Below are positions 1 through 10,758 of a stretch of DNA of 64,000 nt, piece after piece (position 1 is the stretch's first letter; the number at the start of each line of letters is the position of its first letter). Under the pieces are notes generated by a model. The model had not been told where the DNA came from, did no database searches, and was given only the letters and a program-made list of their open reading frames with translations. This DNA comes from Dryomyza anilis (Eukaryota > Arthropoda > Insecta > Diptera > Dryomyzidae): the NCBI GenBank assembly GCA_951804985.1, contig OX638135.1:12088051-12152050 (forward strand), written 5' to 3'. A program made the translations under genes and the position numbers.

Positions 1-451
1 ACATATAGTGCAAAGTGCTTGAATTTAAAAATGGCACAAAAAGAAACCATGAAGAATCAGCAACATCGAATAATAAACTATAGAAATAACGCATTTTTTT
101 TGCTTCACCTTCGTTTGCTGAAGGTAAATGTGTGCAAATTAGTTATACGGGCAATCCACTATTATTTTTGAGTTACTTGAAACTTAGTACTCATCGGAAA
201 TTTTCGGTGAAATTCAACATTTTGCAAGTAAACCATAAGTTATTTATAGAAAAATTGGGTCTCATTTAAATGTAATGAAATGCTTTTTGTAGTGGTTTAG
301 TCGTTTTTAAAACCTCTAACACAAACATCACAAACATAAAAAGAAATAATGGTCCAAAAGTTATAAAACTGATTTTGGTGGTCAACACCTAAATTTTTAT
401 TTTTTTATTACCATTGTAGTTCTATATTAATAACACTGCTCTACACTCATT
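1..451. other. AT-rich sequence, no gene recognised
   Basis: I see no coding potential, only A/T-rich sequence. A short ATGGCACAAAAA-type motif near 31-50 recurs several times around 6580-6670, so part of it may be an old dispersed repeat. Confidence 0.4.
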
Positions 452-1155
452 ATGGTGCAGTAAAAGCAGCAAATATTGGATGCATTTGTGGCGCTGATTC
501 CGAAAATAGCATTAGTTTTGTCAAATTGACTATAGTTTTTGTGATAAAGGCCATTTTTAAATTTATCATTATTTTGGTCTTTGGTTTATTTTGGTCTTTT
601 ATATTTAAAATTCCAACAAACGAATATAATGAAAATATTTTTCCGATATTAGACGCATAAAAATATCACTCTACAATAATATAATTTGAGTTATTACTTA
701 AAAAAACTTGTTTGCGAGATATAAGCAAAATAAATTCAAATTTGTTTAAAAAGTTGAAAATTTTGGTAATAAAATACTTTATTACTTAGTAGACAAAAAT
801 GTTAAAAAATATTTGTATGAACTTTTATGTAGCGCCAAGTATCCTCTTTAAAACCTCATTTATGTAAAAAAAAATTTCATACATTTATATTTTTTTGAAA
901 AATTTTAACTACTACTTGCTTATATCTCTCAAACAAATTTTTTCACGCGTGAAAGCTAATTTGTATTTTATGGCGCAAGATTTTCTGCGGCTTATATCGA
1001 AAAGATAATTTCATATTTTTCTTTTGTTTGAATTTTAAAAATAAAAGAAGACAAAAATAATGGGAGAAAAATAACTAGAGCCAATAACTAGATGCCATTG
1101 TCGGAATTAGCTCTACAAATGAATCCAATATTTGCTGTAACTTTTACTGCACCAT
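452..1155. mobile_element. 704-bp fold-back element (MITE-like long inverted repeat)
   Basis: The two ends are inverted copies. The left begins ATGGTGCAGTAAAAGCAGC and the right ends with its complement (TTACTGCACCAT). The match continues inward for about 65 bp, including a shared AAATATTGGAT block and a CGGAATTAGCT-type block, with small indels. Weaker complementarity (TTTTAAAATT, ACAAACAAGTTT-like and ATAAGCA blocks) runs on towards a centre near 800, so most of the element can fold on itself. There is no open frame of note. I find no certain target-site duplication. This is probably a non-autonomous DNA transposon; superfamily unknown. Confidence 0.6.
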
Positions 1156-1299
1156 GTCAAAATTAGAATTTTGTCGGGCTTTGTATTGCACCAATGCTGA
1201 AAAATATAGATTTACTATATTTTTTTGTCAATTAATTTTTCTGTTGTTTGAACTGAAATTAATTAAGCTTGTCTATAAATATCAAGATATTGTAAATTA

Positions 1300-1596
1300 G
1301 GGCCTAAAAGTTACATTGTGCTGATGAAGTTTAAAGAAACATTTTAAATATTTTTATTTTTTTACCATCTAATTAAAGTTGTTTTGGATCGATATAGGCT
1401 TAAACAAATAGAGATTGAATATTTTAATGTCCTCCTAAAATTTCACTAATTTTGAATAAAAACTTAAGCTCGAGCATCCTCCTTGAAGTTGAAAACACCC
1501 ACCAAAATGTTCATTATTATTTAATTTTTTTTTATTTTTTTTTCGAATGAAATTTTTTGTGATAAACTCTAGCAACACAATGTAACCTTTAGGCCC
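1300..1596. mobile_element. 297-bp palindromic MITE with TA target duplication
   Basis: The left end GGGCCTAAAAGTTACATTGT is matched by the complement of the right end (ACAATGTAACCTTTAGGCCC). TA lies directly outside both ends (1298-1299 and 1597-1598). The inverted match extends about 40 bp inward. A TA duplication with short palindromic structure is usual for Tc1/mariner-derived MITEs, but no transposase is present to prove the class. A diverged relative of its left half lies at about 3205-3450. Confidence 0.65.
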
Positions 1597-2244
1597 TACT
1601 ACATTTTAAAATAAAAATAAAATGTTGGTTATGTATATGTCAAACATCGAAGTAATGGGTATTCATATATCTTGAATATTTTTCAAGCAAACTGGAATAC
1701 AAATATTTTTATATTGAAAAATTATTACATTCTTCTCATGATATTTTCCGTAAAAAAGAATATTATATGTATGCAATTGAAGAATGTTTACGTACTTCAA
1801 ACATAAAACAAAATTAAAGAGAAAATGTTCGAAAATAGTAAGCCTATGAAGTGTCATTTTTAATATTTATAAATTGTTATAATACTATGATCACACAAAG
1901 ATCACTGATGAGGATACTTGGCTGTATCAGAAACGGTCAGTATGATCATTGCCCATGTTGTGTTTTCAATTTGTAGTTGTTTCTTTAAAAAAATTTCAAT
2001 AGAACTTAGCCATGACCTGGGCATTAGTCAGTTAGATGTCGACTCTCTTTCAAAAGAGTACATCGAAAAAACCTTTAAAAACAAAAAAAATTGTGGATCA
2101 AAACCTTTTTGACCATCTTTCTTTTGTATATTAAATTATTTATATTTGTATTATTTGTGTATTGAAAGTTTTTAAAACAAGTACACCATTATAAAAACCA
2201 ATTCATCACCTTTCAAATGAGACTAACTTAAATATTCAACTTAT
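1597..2244. other. AT-rich spacer, no recognised feature
   Basis: A 64-codon frame at 1918-2112 (+) has no ATG at its start and no family resemblance that I can see. I do not call it a gene. Confidence 0.3.
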
Positions 2245-2450
2245 ACACTCAGAAAAACTCATGAAATCCCATACAAATTTGTTAATATGATCGGTTCGAT
2301 TTAATAATATTTAAAAATAATTATTTTCATATAAACGAAAAAAAAATGAATACATAATATTTTCTAGTTTTTAATGGTATTAACCGATTAAAATAATAAT
2401 TTATCATGTTGAAAAAAACTATCGTTTGTACGGCATTTTTTTCTGAGTGT
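2245..2450. mobile_element. 206-bp MITE with ACACTCAGAAAAA ends
   Basis: The left end ACACTCAGAAAAA (2245-2257) is complemented by TTTTTTCTGAGTGT at the right end (to 2450). The inner part is AT-rich and non-coding, with partial inverted symmetry (TACAAAT/CGTACAAACG-like). Elements with similar ACAC-CAGAA ends lie at 11821-12619 and perhaps 35212-37557. No target duplication is evident. Confidence 0.55.
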
Positions 2451-2663
2451 GGTTCACATGCTATATTAGTTTAACGGAATGCAAAAAGTTGTATTTCAAC
2501 GAAATGTTTCAATTAATTAAGGGGAATAACACTTTTTTAATAGAAAAATAATAAAAATACTTTTAAATTGTTTTTTGGCAACTTTAAAATTTGAAAAATA
2601 TCGGAATTAAAAAGTCGATTTTTTTATATTTCGACGAATTAACTAGACCTTTTGGCTCGCAGC

Positions 2664-2930
2664 CCAGGGGCCGTATTCCAAGAGTTGCTAAAGCTAACGC
2701 TCTATCGCTAAATAAATAAATTTCAATTTCAGGAAAAATTTCGATTCAGAAAAAAATATTAAGCTTACTTTACTTCGCTAAATATAAAAATTTTAGAGTG
2801 CACGAAAAATCATTTGACATTTAAGTTATCAAAAAATAAAAATGTTTAGCTAAAAATTCGATTATGAAATTGTTTTACTTAATAATTTTGAAATTTAGAG
2901 CAGCGAAGGGCATTTGTAGCACGCGTGCAT
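2664..2930. repeat. Left end of a dispersed repeat ending GGGCCGTATTCC ('family F')
   Basis: The block starts AGGGGCCGTATTCC and runs into TTGCTAAAGCTAACGC. Inverted relatives end GGAATCCGGCCCC at 9849 and GGAATACGGCCCTA near 30316. A shared internal stretch (TTAGCTGCTCGAAACTTA) lies at 9738 and 28288. The terminal inverted motif suggests a DNA transposon family. This end may belong to a copy whose other end is far away because of later insertions. Confidence 0.45.
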
Positions 2931-3539
2931 TTGAGCTTTTATCCTTTGTATACGTATTACGGCTTCCAATCCCGGGACCTCGAAATATCGGGATCCCGGA
3001 ACCCAAAATTAAATCCCGGGATTGAAAATCAAAATAAAGTGCAGATAAAATGTAAACTACTGGATTTTAAATTTGCAGTCGTTCGCATATTTTAATTATT
3101 TCTTAATAGACCTTGATGATATCATCTAATGATACCGCTGATAGTATTTTTCACAAAACTGTTTATATAGTAGGGTGTATCGAAACCAAACTTTTATTTT
3201 TATATAAAATTGTAATAGGACGTAAAAGTAACATAATGCTGTGAGAGAATACAACAAAAATTTTATCGAAAAAAATTTTCATATTTTCAATTTTTTTTTT
3301 TTTTTTACTATCTAAATATGGATCGGAATAGGCTCAAAAAATAAAGTTTATCAAAGAAAAAATTTTTTTATGGTGTTTCCAACTTTAAAATTGGTGAAAT
3401 TTTAGGAGGACTTTAATATATTCAAACTCTAATTTTTAGAGCCTATTCTAATCCATTTTGTTTTTACCTTAAACATAAGTTTACATTTCCTAAAGTTATT
3501 TTTTTACCTTCGGTTCCAAAGCCTTACAAAATTTTTAAT
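2931..3539. other. AT-rich sequence with a diverged copy of the 1300-1450 repeat
   Basis: Around 3205-3330 the order of motifs (AAAAGTAACATAATGCTG, a long T run, ATCTAA, GGATCGGAATAGGCTC) matches 1306-1400, so an old relative of that MITE is present. Around 2960-3010 and again at 4255-4300 there are CCCGGGA-containing stretches. No coding sequence. Confidence 0.4.
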
Positions 3540-3832
3540 ATAGGCGTGGTCCGCCCACTTTTATTATTCAAACATTTTTTTAATAGTGTTTTTATACTTT
3601 TATATAAAATTTTTAATTTATGGAGATATAAGACGTAAATTTCTGATATGTGAATAATATTCTGAGGGTGGGGGTTCAGTATAATTAAGAACTTTAAAAT
3701 TAAGATATACAATTAAATATCTCACATTAAGGTGTAGGGTATTCAATAGTCGTTCTCGAACGACTATAAAAGTCCGTCCCATGTGATCGAACTTACCCAT
3801 GTGACCTAACTTTCCCAACTCGTTTTCCTCTG
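3540..3832 (+). mobile_element. Mini-me-like repeat, type 1, 3' part
   Basis: This matches the distal part of the full type 1 copy at 35840-36664: GGCGTGGTCCGCCCACTT, TATAAGACGTAAATTTCTGATAT, a hairpin-forming TAGTCG...CGACTATA, then CCCATGTGACCTAACTTTCCCAACTCG. The head and GTCT microsatellite are missing. Confidence 0.6.
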
Positions 3833-4315
3833 AAATTGTTTGTAATGAATCCTACGGCTATTATGTAACCTTAATGCCCAATAACGCCAATAAAGCATTA
3901 ACAATATGATGTAGTCAGTAAAAAATTTAATTCTTGGTAAATACACCAGACTTTAGATTTTTTTTTTCGAAAACTATACGACATAGAAATTGACCGTTAA
4001 CATATTTGGCTTCAGCATACTTTTTAAGCTTCAATGACGATTTGTTTAAAAATTGATACCATTTTATGATGATATTAATATATTCAATCTCGAACAACTT
4101 TATTTAGATATTAAAAATATTGATTAAAGGTGTTTATTAACTTCAATGTCTGTGCAATGCCCGAGTACAGGACATTATTTTGCGACTCAAATTTTTTCTG
4201 ATAAACTCCTAATGTAAAAAATTTACTTTTTTACCTGTAATACAAGCTTCAATAATTCGGGATTAATTCGGGACATATCCCGGGATCTCGGGATTTTTTA
4301 GTCACGTGATTGCCA
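3833..4315. other. AT-rich spacer
   Basis: Nothing coding is visible. A CCCGGGATCTCGGG segment near 4279 recalls the one near 2970. Confidence 0.3.
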
Positions 4316-4545
4316 AAATGCTTCGAGATTGGAACCCCTAAGACGTATACATAAGGCTTTCAGAACGTAAGCGTGTCAGTTAGTGATGGATACACAAAGT
4401 TAAAAATCGATTATCGACTCTTGGATCAACAAATGCTTCGAGATTGGAACCCCTAAGACGTATACATAAGGCTTTCAGAACGTAAGCGTGTCAGTTAGTG
4501 ATGGATACACAAAGTTAAAAATCGATTATCGACTCTTGGATCAAC
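4316..4545 (+). repeat. Perfect 115-bp tandem duplication
   Basis: Bases 4316-4430 and 4431-4545 are identical (both run from AAATGCTTCGAGATTGG to CTCTTGGATCAAC). Perfect identity means a very recent duplication or an assembly artefact. Confidence 0.9.
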
Positions 4546-5021
4546 TATTTTCAAGTCGATTTTTGAAATCGATTAATCGGAACAAAAATCGATTTTAAAT
4601 CGATTTTCGACTTTTTTCAAATAAATGAGTTTAAAATAAAAATAAAGAAATAATAAAAACAACTTTCAGTTTGTTAAATTAAAATTTATAAATTGCAATT
4701 CCATTTATATGCAGCTGCATTTAGAAAATAATTGCCAAATGGGCTTTTCGAATTTAGGAGTCTTCGCCTGGGTTACGTATTATGGCTTCATACAAATATA
4801 TGCATTTTCAGCCCAAATGCATACCGATGAACGGTTTTATGATAGAGAGAAATCTCTTATTAAAAAAACACAACATAAAGTCTAAACAATAAACGAAATA
4901 AAGTCGACTTTAAAGAAAATAGTCAAATAAGTTGATAATATTTTTAAAGTCAACTTTATTTTATTAATTGTTTAGAGTGATTGTGTTTCATTAAATTTTA
5001 ATGTGAAATATCGAATTAAAA
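4546..5021. other. ATCGATTT-rich and AT-rich spacer
   Basis: Repeated AATCGATT/TCGATTTT words at 4553-4610 resemble the sequence around the foldback element (7935-7980 and 8835-8885) and the ATTAATC-rich stretch at 9340-9620. This is probably a low-complexity or old transposon terminus. No gene seen. Confidence 0.4.
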
Positions 5022-5295
5022 ACGAGTTGGGAAAGTTAGGTCACATGGGTAAGTTCGTTCACATGGGACGGACTTTTTTAGTCGGTCGGTCCGACTATGG
5101 AATATCCTACAACTTCATGAGAGATATTTAATTGTATACCTTGAGTTCGGTCACATGAGTCGGACTTTTTTTAGTCGGTCGGCCCGACTATGGAATATCC
5201 TACAACTTAATGAGAGATATTTAATTGTATACCTTAATTTTAAAGTTCTTAATTATTCTAAACCCCCACCCTCAGAATATTATTCACACACGCTG
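5022..5295 (-). mobile_element. Mini-me-like repeat, type 1, 3' end, internally duplicated
   Basis: Read on the minus strand this ends like the other type 1 copies (CCCATGTGACCTAACTTTCCCAACTCG). A block of about 85 bp holding the TCGGTCGGTCCGACTATGG hairpin region and AGAGATATTTAATTGTATACC occurs twice, at about 5060-5145 and 5148-5235. Confidence 0.6.
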
Positions 5296-5835
5296 CAAAA
5301 AATGGCTCTCCCAAACATAATTTTGCAGGCATTAACATGTATGTTTGGAATTTTATGCAAACATAATATATAATTGCCTGATAAATCATTTGTAAACAGG
5401 GTTGCCTTGAGACTTGAACAGTGTTGTAATGAGCTCTGATTTACATTATGATATCACGGGAACATTTTGATGTTGCCCCTTAAAATGGTATATGTTCTAA
5501 TGGAAACATAATAATTATTACTACATCCAAACAAAATAAATATTTGAACCGAAACATAAATATGTTTAAAATATAACATTATTTGTAACGACCTGAATAT
5601 AAATATGTTTCCAGAGTAACATATCAGTTGTTTCAGTTCAAAAAGTTGTATGTTTGCATATAACATATCTAAATATTTTTGGAAAGGAATCCTGAAAATA
5701 AAATAAAAATAAAATATATATTTTTTTTTTTTATTAAAAATCATTAAACATGCACAGTGGGAATTAATAATATTTGAATTCATTTACAAATTTTTAAATG
5801 CATAAAAAAATAATTGAATTAAAACTGCAAGTACA
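5296..5835. other. AT-rich spacer
   Basis: The 109-codon minus-strand frame at 5454-5783 is rich in Phe, Ile and Tyr, as expected from translated A/T-rich DNA, and has no recognisable motif. I do not call it a gene. Confidence 0.35.
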
Positions 5836-5861
5836 AGTGCTTGTACGCAAGTACAAGCACT
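5836..5861. repeat. Perfect 11-bp hairpin with 4-base loop
   Basis: AGTGCTTGTAC, loop GCAA, GTACAAGCACT. A further AAGTACA lies just upstream. No function inferred. Confidence 0.8.
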
Positions 5862-6972
5862 GATTTTTCAGTTGTGGTTTTTTTGATGAAATATACGTGT
5901 CGGCTTTTCACAATATTTTTAGAAACACATTCAGAAACAATTAAATTATATACTGCACTATTAAATGATATTATTTGTTACTATTTGTAATTTTTGTACC
6001 ACATTTTTTATATTTTTTAAATTTACAAATGACATCGTATTACCCATACGAATACGTTTTCTCAACAAACATCAAAAGATACGTATGCAGAAAATGTCGG
6101 TCACCGAGTGTAAACTTCGTATACAAAAAGAATATTGCAAGAATACTTTTATTTACATCTAATTTCATTTTTTTTTGTTTCTTTCTCAACGAGTGCCAAC
6201 TTCGTATACAAGAAGAAGGTTGGAAAAATACATTTATTTAAATCCAATTTCTTCTTTGTTTGTTTTTAAACATCAATATGTTCAAACAATGGCAAAAGAT
6301 GGCGTAGGTAGAAAATGCTGCGCAACGTTGCCAACTACGTCTGTCGATAACTAATCGAATGAAGACGAGCGTTGCGAACATACGTTATAATTAGATTTTA
6401 ATAGCTTTCTGTTTGTTTTGAAACATATTAATAACCAAGTAAACTGCCAAGAAATAGTATATTCAAATTGTAACATACTTATGATAAGTTTGACAGATTC
6501 TGCTGGGGAATATATAAAATGTTTACACATAGTAATATGTTATTACCAAGGAAAGATTTTTTTGCACAAAATATAGTTAAAAATGGCAGGCAAAAAGGCA
6601 CAAAAAAACAGTAAAAATGGCACAAAAATATTCAAAAAATGGCACAAAAATAGTCAAAAATAAAATGGCAAAAAAAACTTTATAAAATTTTTCAATGAAC
6701 TATTTTTGTTGACAATAATAGATTTCTCTTTTACATTTTCTAATATTTATTTCGTTAATTTCATTCACAAAATTAAGAACATACAAAAATAAGTACACAA
6801 GAAAAGGACGTCATATATTTTTTAATACAACCAGAAAATCGAAAATAATGTTTAAAATGGTTTGCCAGTAAAAAAGCATTTTCAGTCAAAGTATTTCAAA
6901 ATTGGCAAATTTACAAAATAATTGAAAAAATGGCAAAAATGGTATTTTTTTTTGGCAAAAGCCAAAAAAATA
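5862..6972. other. AT-rich sequence with a diverged direct repeat
   Basis: A segment containing CGAGTG..AACTTCGTATACAA.AAGAA occurs at about 6102-6165 and again at about 6190-6250, so two old tandem copies are present. Repeated ATGGCACAAAAA words lie at 6585-6670. No gene. Confidence 0.4.
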
Positions 6973-7514
6973 AAAGTGGGCGGGCCACGCCTATATTTCA
7001 AATTTTCTAAGGCTTTCATAGATTTGATTTTAATCATTTACGGCTAAAAATTTCCACAATGAAAACCGGGAAATAATGAAAAAAAAATGTAGGCGGATCA
7101 CGCCCCCTTTTGGACCACATATTTTTAAGTGAATTACGTTTTAAATTTTATAACTATATGTTGAATACTTTTCGAGTTATTATTTATTAATGAGTTATAT
7201 AAAAGTGACTTGTATGGGAAGTGGGCGTGGCCGTTGACCAATTTGGCTCATTTCCAAACTCAGTTCCTACTTTTGGCTCAAACATATATAGACGAAATTT
7301 CATATTATTCTGATCAGTATTTCTCAAGTTTTTCTGTATTCGGACAGCATGACAGCAAGACAGACGGACAGACACACGGACATAGCTAAACGGACTCGAG
7401 TAGTGATGCTGATCAATAATATATATACTTTTCCATACCGGACACGCCTCCTAAGGAGCTTTACAATATCTGCACAAACTTAATATACCCTGTACCTCAT
7501 AGGTGTAGAGTATA
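6973..7514 (-). mobile_element. Mini-me-like repeat, type 1 (5' two-thirds)
   Basis: On the minus strand it starts with the CACCTATGAGGTACAGGGTATA head, then TAAGGAGGCGTGTCCGGTATGG, the TATATAT block, a GATCAGCATCACTACTCGAGT core and a GTCTGTCCGTCTGTCTTGC microsatellite. It ends in GGGCGTGATCCGCCTAC and TATAGGCGTGGCCCGCCC, as in the copy at 35840. The terminal hairpin segment is missing. Confidence 0.7.
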
Positions 7515-7982
7515 ATTAAATATATTTGAAATTTTGAACATTAAACATACTTTAATTGACTGTGAGTTGTTTTTTTTAATTATTCTACTTTCAAATCTAT
7601 GAATATCATCGATTTCTTCGCATGAAGAGTCCACATCTAACTGCTTTTTGTGTGAATATGAGTTTTTAAATTCAACGTCTGGAATTGCTATGCTATGAAT
7701 GATGATCATCAGTGTTGCTTAAGTAGAAGTGCTCCCACATTACGATAGCACTTTCGTGGGATCTACTTTTTTGTTCTTGTCGAATTTTTTTAAATAATAT
7801 TGACTTGACTTGGAGAATAATACTGATATAAAATACAAATAATAACGAAAAACAAAATCGAACACAACAAAAACCACAGGAATTAGCAAAAAGAAAATAA
7901 GATTTGTACCAATTCGTATATATCTTTTTTTTAAAATCGGTTATTTGATCTGAAAAATCGATTTCGATCGATTTTTTAACAT
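7515..7982. other. AT-rich spacer before the foldback element
   Basis: Short minus-strand frames at 7497-8004 carry no recognisable motif. The right side is AAATCGATTTCGATCGATT-rich. Confidence 0.3.
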
Positions 7983-7991
7983 GTAAAATCA
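7983..7991. other. Left 9-bp target-site duplication of the foldback element
   Basis: GTAAAATCA at 7983-7991 is repeated exactly at 8822-8830. Nine base pairs is the duplication length known for Foldback (FB) elements of Drosophila. Confidence 0.75.
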
Positions 7992-7998
7992 GGGAACC

Positions 7999-8225
7999 GG
8001 ACAATTCATCGTATCACAATTCATCGTATGCACAATTCATCGTATGCACAATTTATCGTATAACAATTCATCGTATATACAATTCATCGTATCACAATTC
8101 ATCGTATCACAATTCATCGTATCACAATACATCGTATGCACAATTCATCGTATGCAATTTATCGTATACACAATTCATCGTATGACAATTCATCGTATGA
8201 CAATTCATCGTATGAATAATTCATC
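7999..8225 (+). repeat. Left minisatellite arm (ACAATTCATCGTATG units)
   Basis: About fifteen head-to-tail copies of an AATTCATCGTAT core, separated by variable 1-5 base linkers (CAC, GCAC, GAC, ATAC). Some units carry AATTTATCG or AATACATCG variants. Confidence 0.85.
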
Positions 8226-8526
8226 TAGCGAAAGGAAATTTCAAATTTTTTCACAAAAATCGCGCATTTTTTTGGTGAATGTTCGCCTGTGGCTCTCTTG
8301 TTATCACTTCTTCCACAAATTTAATATATCAGCTGTTGTTCCAATTAGATAAAAATAAAATTTCGCCTGCGGTGCTTTTGCATTATCACTTCAGCTATAA
8401 ATAATAAAGACCACGTATTTCATATTGCACAACATGAATACTTTTCCACCAGCATCGCTTTCTCGTCATAAATTTTCATATAAATGATACACATCACGTG
8501 TTGTGTGACAATTTGTTGGAAAAATG

Positions 8527-8812
8527 CATTCGATGAATTGTATATTTATACGATGAATTGTGCATACGATGAATTGTGTATACGATGAATTGTGCATACT
8601 ATGAATTGTGATACGATGAATTGTGCATACGATGAATTGTGATACGATGAATTGTCCATACGATGAATTGTGCATACGATGAATTGTGTTCGATGAATTA
8701 TGAGCTGTCATGCGAGCAACACCGCGCATCGCTCTTTTTTTTTCTATTCATCCATAATATAAATTGTGCATACGATGAATTGTGTTCGATGAATTGTGAT
8801 ACGATGAATTGT
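8527..8812 (-). repeat. Right minisatellite arm, inverted
   Basis: The same core in the opposite orientation (CGATGAATTGT), mostly spaced by GCATA, GTATA or GATA. It is interrupted at about 8695-8760 by GCGAGCAACACCGCGCATCGC and a T-rich stretch, so the two arms are not identical. Confidence 0.85.
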
Positions 8813-8821
8813 CCGCGAACC

Positions 8822-8830
8822 GTAAAATCA
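8822..8830. other. Right 9-bp target-site duplication of the foldback element
   Basis: GTAAAATCA, identical to 7983-7991. Confidence 0.75.
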
Positions 8831-9737
8831 ACTAGGAAAAAATCGATTTTAAAATCACAAAATCGATTTTCGATTTCGATTTTTGTATACATTTTTATGT
8901 TGAAATGCACTTCATTCAGAATCACAATTTATTCACATTCACAATAAAAAGTACACAAATAAGTCGCGACATAAACAATAAAGAAAAAGCTTTTAATTGA
9001 GCTTTCAACTAACATTTTTTTAGTGTAGAGCAAACACAAACTTTCAGGCATTTTGTGATAGTGTGCATTTGCCCTTCGCTGATTAAGAGTCAACATTTTT
9101 GTTGATGCCAAAATTTGGCATACGAAGAAGAGTTCAATTAGGTAATTTATACCTTCAAGATATATACTTAGATTTATAAATAATGTTTGGATTTATAAAG
9201 AAAACGTATTAGAGTGTGTTAATTGCTATATTTCACGATGTATTTAATTGTAAACATAGTGAAAAACTTAAGTGAGTTTAAATGTTTTTAATTGTAAAAA
9301 TAATCGCAAAAAATGATACAGAACTATTCCTTAATAGGGCTGTGCGATTAATCAATTAATAATATTATTTCATTAATACAATAAGTATTTATTGATTAAT
9401 CGAAATTTTCGATTAATCAGAACGATGATTTAATCAATTAATCAGGATTCTGATAAGGAAAAATTGTAATTTATTTATTAATCAGAATTTCTATTAGTAG
9501 TAGAATTTCTACTACTTTACTTTCTTTAATTTTTTAAATTATATTAAAAATAAATTTTCAATATATTTAAGTTGACAAAATGTTTTCATTTTCGATTAAT
9601 CAAAATTCTGATTAATCAGTCAATACAAAATTGTATTTTGCACGCGAATTCAATTCACTGTTGCTGTATGCATACTCGTAAATTGTGTTTATAGAAATTT
9701 TTACATTTCAATATGCTAAAATAACTTTAAAATTTTT
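8831..9737. other. AT-rich spacer, ATCGATT/ATTAATC-rich
   Basis: Repeated GATTAATC/AATCGATT words occur at 8842-8885 and 9345-9620. Such arrays are common near transposon ends in flies but I cannot assign them. No gene. Confidence 0.35.
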
Positions 9738-9849
9738 AGCTTAGCTGCTCGAAACTTAGAATCGAATTTTAGCTGAAACTCCAAAAAATGTTCGGTGTGT
9801 TTTTTTTTAGAATTTTAGCTAGGAGAATATGGGAATCCGGCCCCAGAAG
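9738..9849. repeat. Right end of family F repeat; paralogous empty site of the Harbinger insertion
   Basis: TTAGCTGCTCGAAACTTAGAATCGAATTTTAGCTGAAACTCC is uninterrupted here (given in full only as coordinates 9742-9783). In the 28-30 kb copy the same sequence is split after AAACTTA by a Harbinger element. The block ends GGGAATCCGGCCCC. Confidence 0.6.
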
Positions 9850-9850
9850 C

Positions 9851-10010
9851 GCGATTCTGTAACTTATTAACTACAAATATCGATACGTTAACTAAAAACA
9901 ATTGTGGCATGCAGAAGTAATCGTCATGAAAAAATGTAAATTTTAACGATATTTGTCGTTAAAGATAGTTAACGATATCGATTTTTGTCGTTAATAAGTT
10001 ACACAATCGC
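9851..10010. mobile_element. 160-bp MITE
   Basis: The left arm GCGATTCTGTAACTTATTAA (9851 on) is complemented at the right end by TTAATAAGTTACACAATCGC (to 10010), with one mismatch over 21 bp. Inner inverted words ATCGATACGTTAAC and GTTAACGATATCGAT extend the fold. It directly abuts the family F end. Confidence 0.65.
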
Positions 10011-10758
10011 CCTACAGCTCACTAACCACTGAGTTATCGATCTGCAAGATTAGTTCATATCAATATTGAACGAAAAGTTAGCTGAAGTTCTGTCAATTTT
10101 TTAATAGCCCATAATATGCCTACACGAGCAAACAATGCATTATCCAAAAAACTACCGTCAACTGGGGTGACTTAGGACTTCCAGAGGTGACTTTGGCCAA
10201 ACAAAAAAATAATGTTTGCAATCAAATTTTCTCAGCATCCAAGTGACTTACAGATTTCATTTCTTTTACAATAATTTTCTTTGAAGCATTTTCTATCTGC
10301 GTTATGCTATTTCCTTAACTTTTAACACTCATATTACAACATATTAATATCTTTGTAAATGTAGCTAAAAATCATTAATTTTATTTACAAACAAAATCAA
10401 TTTAGTATGTAAAATATACGTATGCTATTAATACGTTACATTATTTATGTAACAAATTAATATATTTTCTTTCTAATAAACCAAATATATATTGTCATTT
10501 TAGTCCATTACTATTTTTAATTATTTGTTTTATTTAATCGTTCTTAAAATTAATGTTTTTGGGGTGACTTTGGCCCGAGTTAAAGTCGCCCCAAACTATA
10601 CATGGAGGTGACTTTGACCCGGTTAAAACCCACATCAAATAATTCGAACGTGTATACCCAATGTTAAAATAACTCATGTGAAATTGTGGGTTTATTTGTT
10701 CCATTCTTTTCCAAATATATGCTATATTTTCTCATTTTTAAAATAAACGTGTTGTTTT

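Larger units (their letters stand above)
7992..8821. mobile_element. Foldback-type element with minisatellite arms
   Basis: This 830-bp element has two long inverted arms, each built of degenerate 12-16 bp tandem units around ACAATTCATCGTATG. The left arm is about 7999-8225. The right arm, in inverse orientation (CATACGATGAATTGT), is about 8527-8694 plus 8761-8812. The extreme ends are GGGAACCGGACAATTCATCG on the left and, read inward, GGTTCGCGGACAATTCATCG on the right. The middle (about 8226-8526) is unique, with two TTATCACTTC words and no convincing coding frame. Short repeat-encoded frames (QFIVSQFIVS-like) in the arms are by-products. FB elements are known for inverted arms of short tandem repeats and 9-bp duplications; here the unit sequence differs from Drosophila FB as far as I remember, so it may be a new family. 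Confidence 0.75.

Noticed and set aside
5454..5783. 109-codon minus-strand frame
   Set aside because: Phe/Ile/Tyr-rich low-complexity translation of AT-rich DNA; no motif, no homology that I recognise.
7992..8821. CRISPR-like regularly spaced repeats
   Set aside because: The window is eukaryotic, the units are contiguous with 1-5 base linkers rather than unique spacers, and the arms are inverted copies.
8044..8947. Frames with QFIVSQFIVS and NCAYDELC repeats
   Set aside because: Products of the foldback arms' short tandem units.
2664..9849. A single 7-kb family F transposon with ends at 2664 and 9849
   Set aside because: The ends are inverted relatives, but the flanks do not give a target duplication and internal sequence is dominated by other repeats; two separate truncated copies explain it as well.
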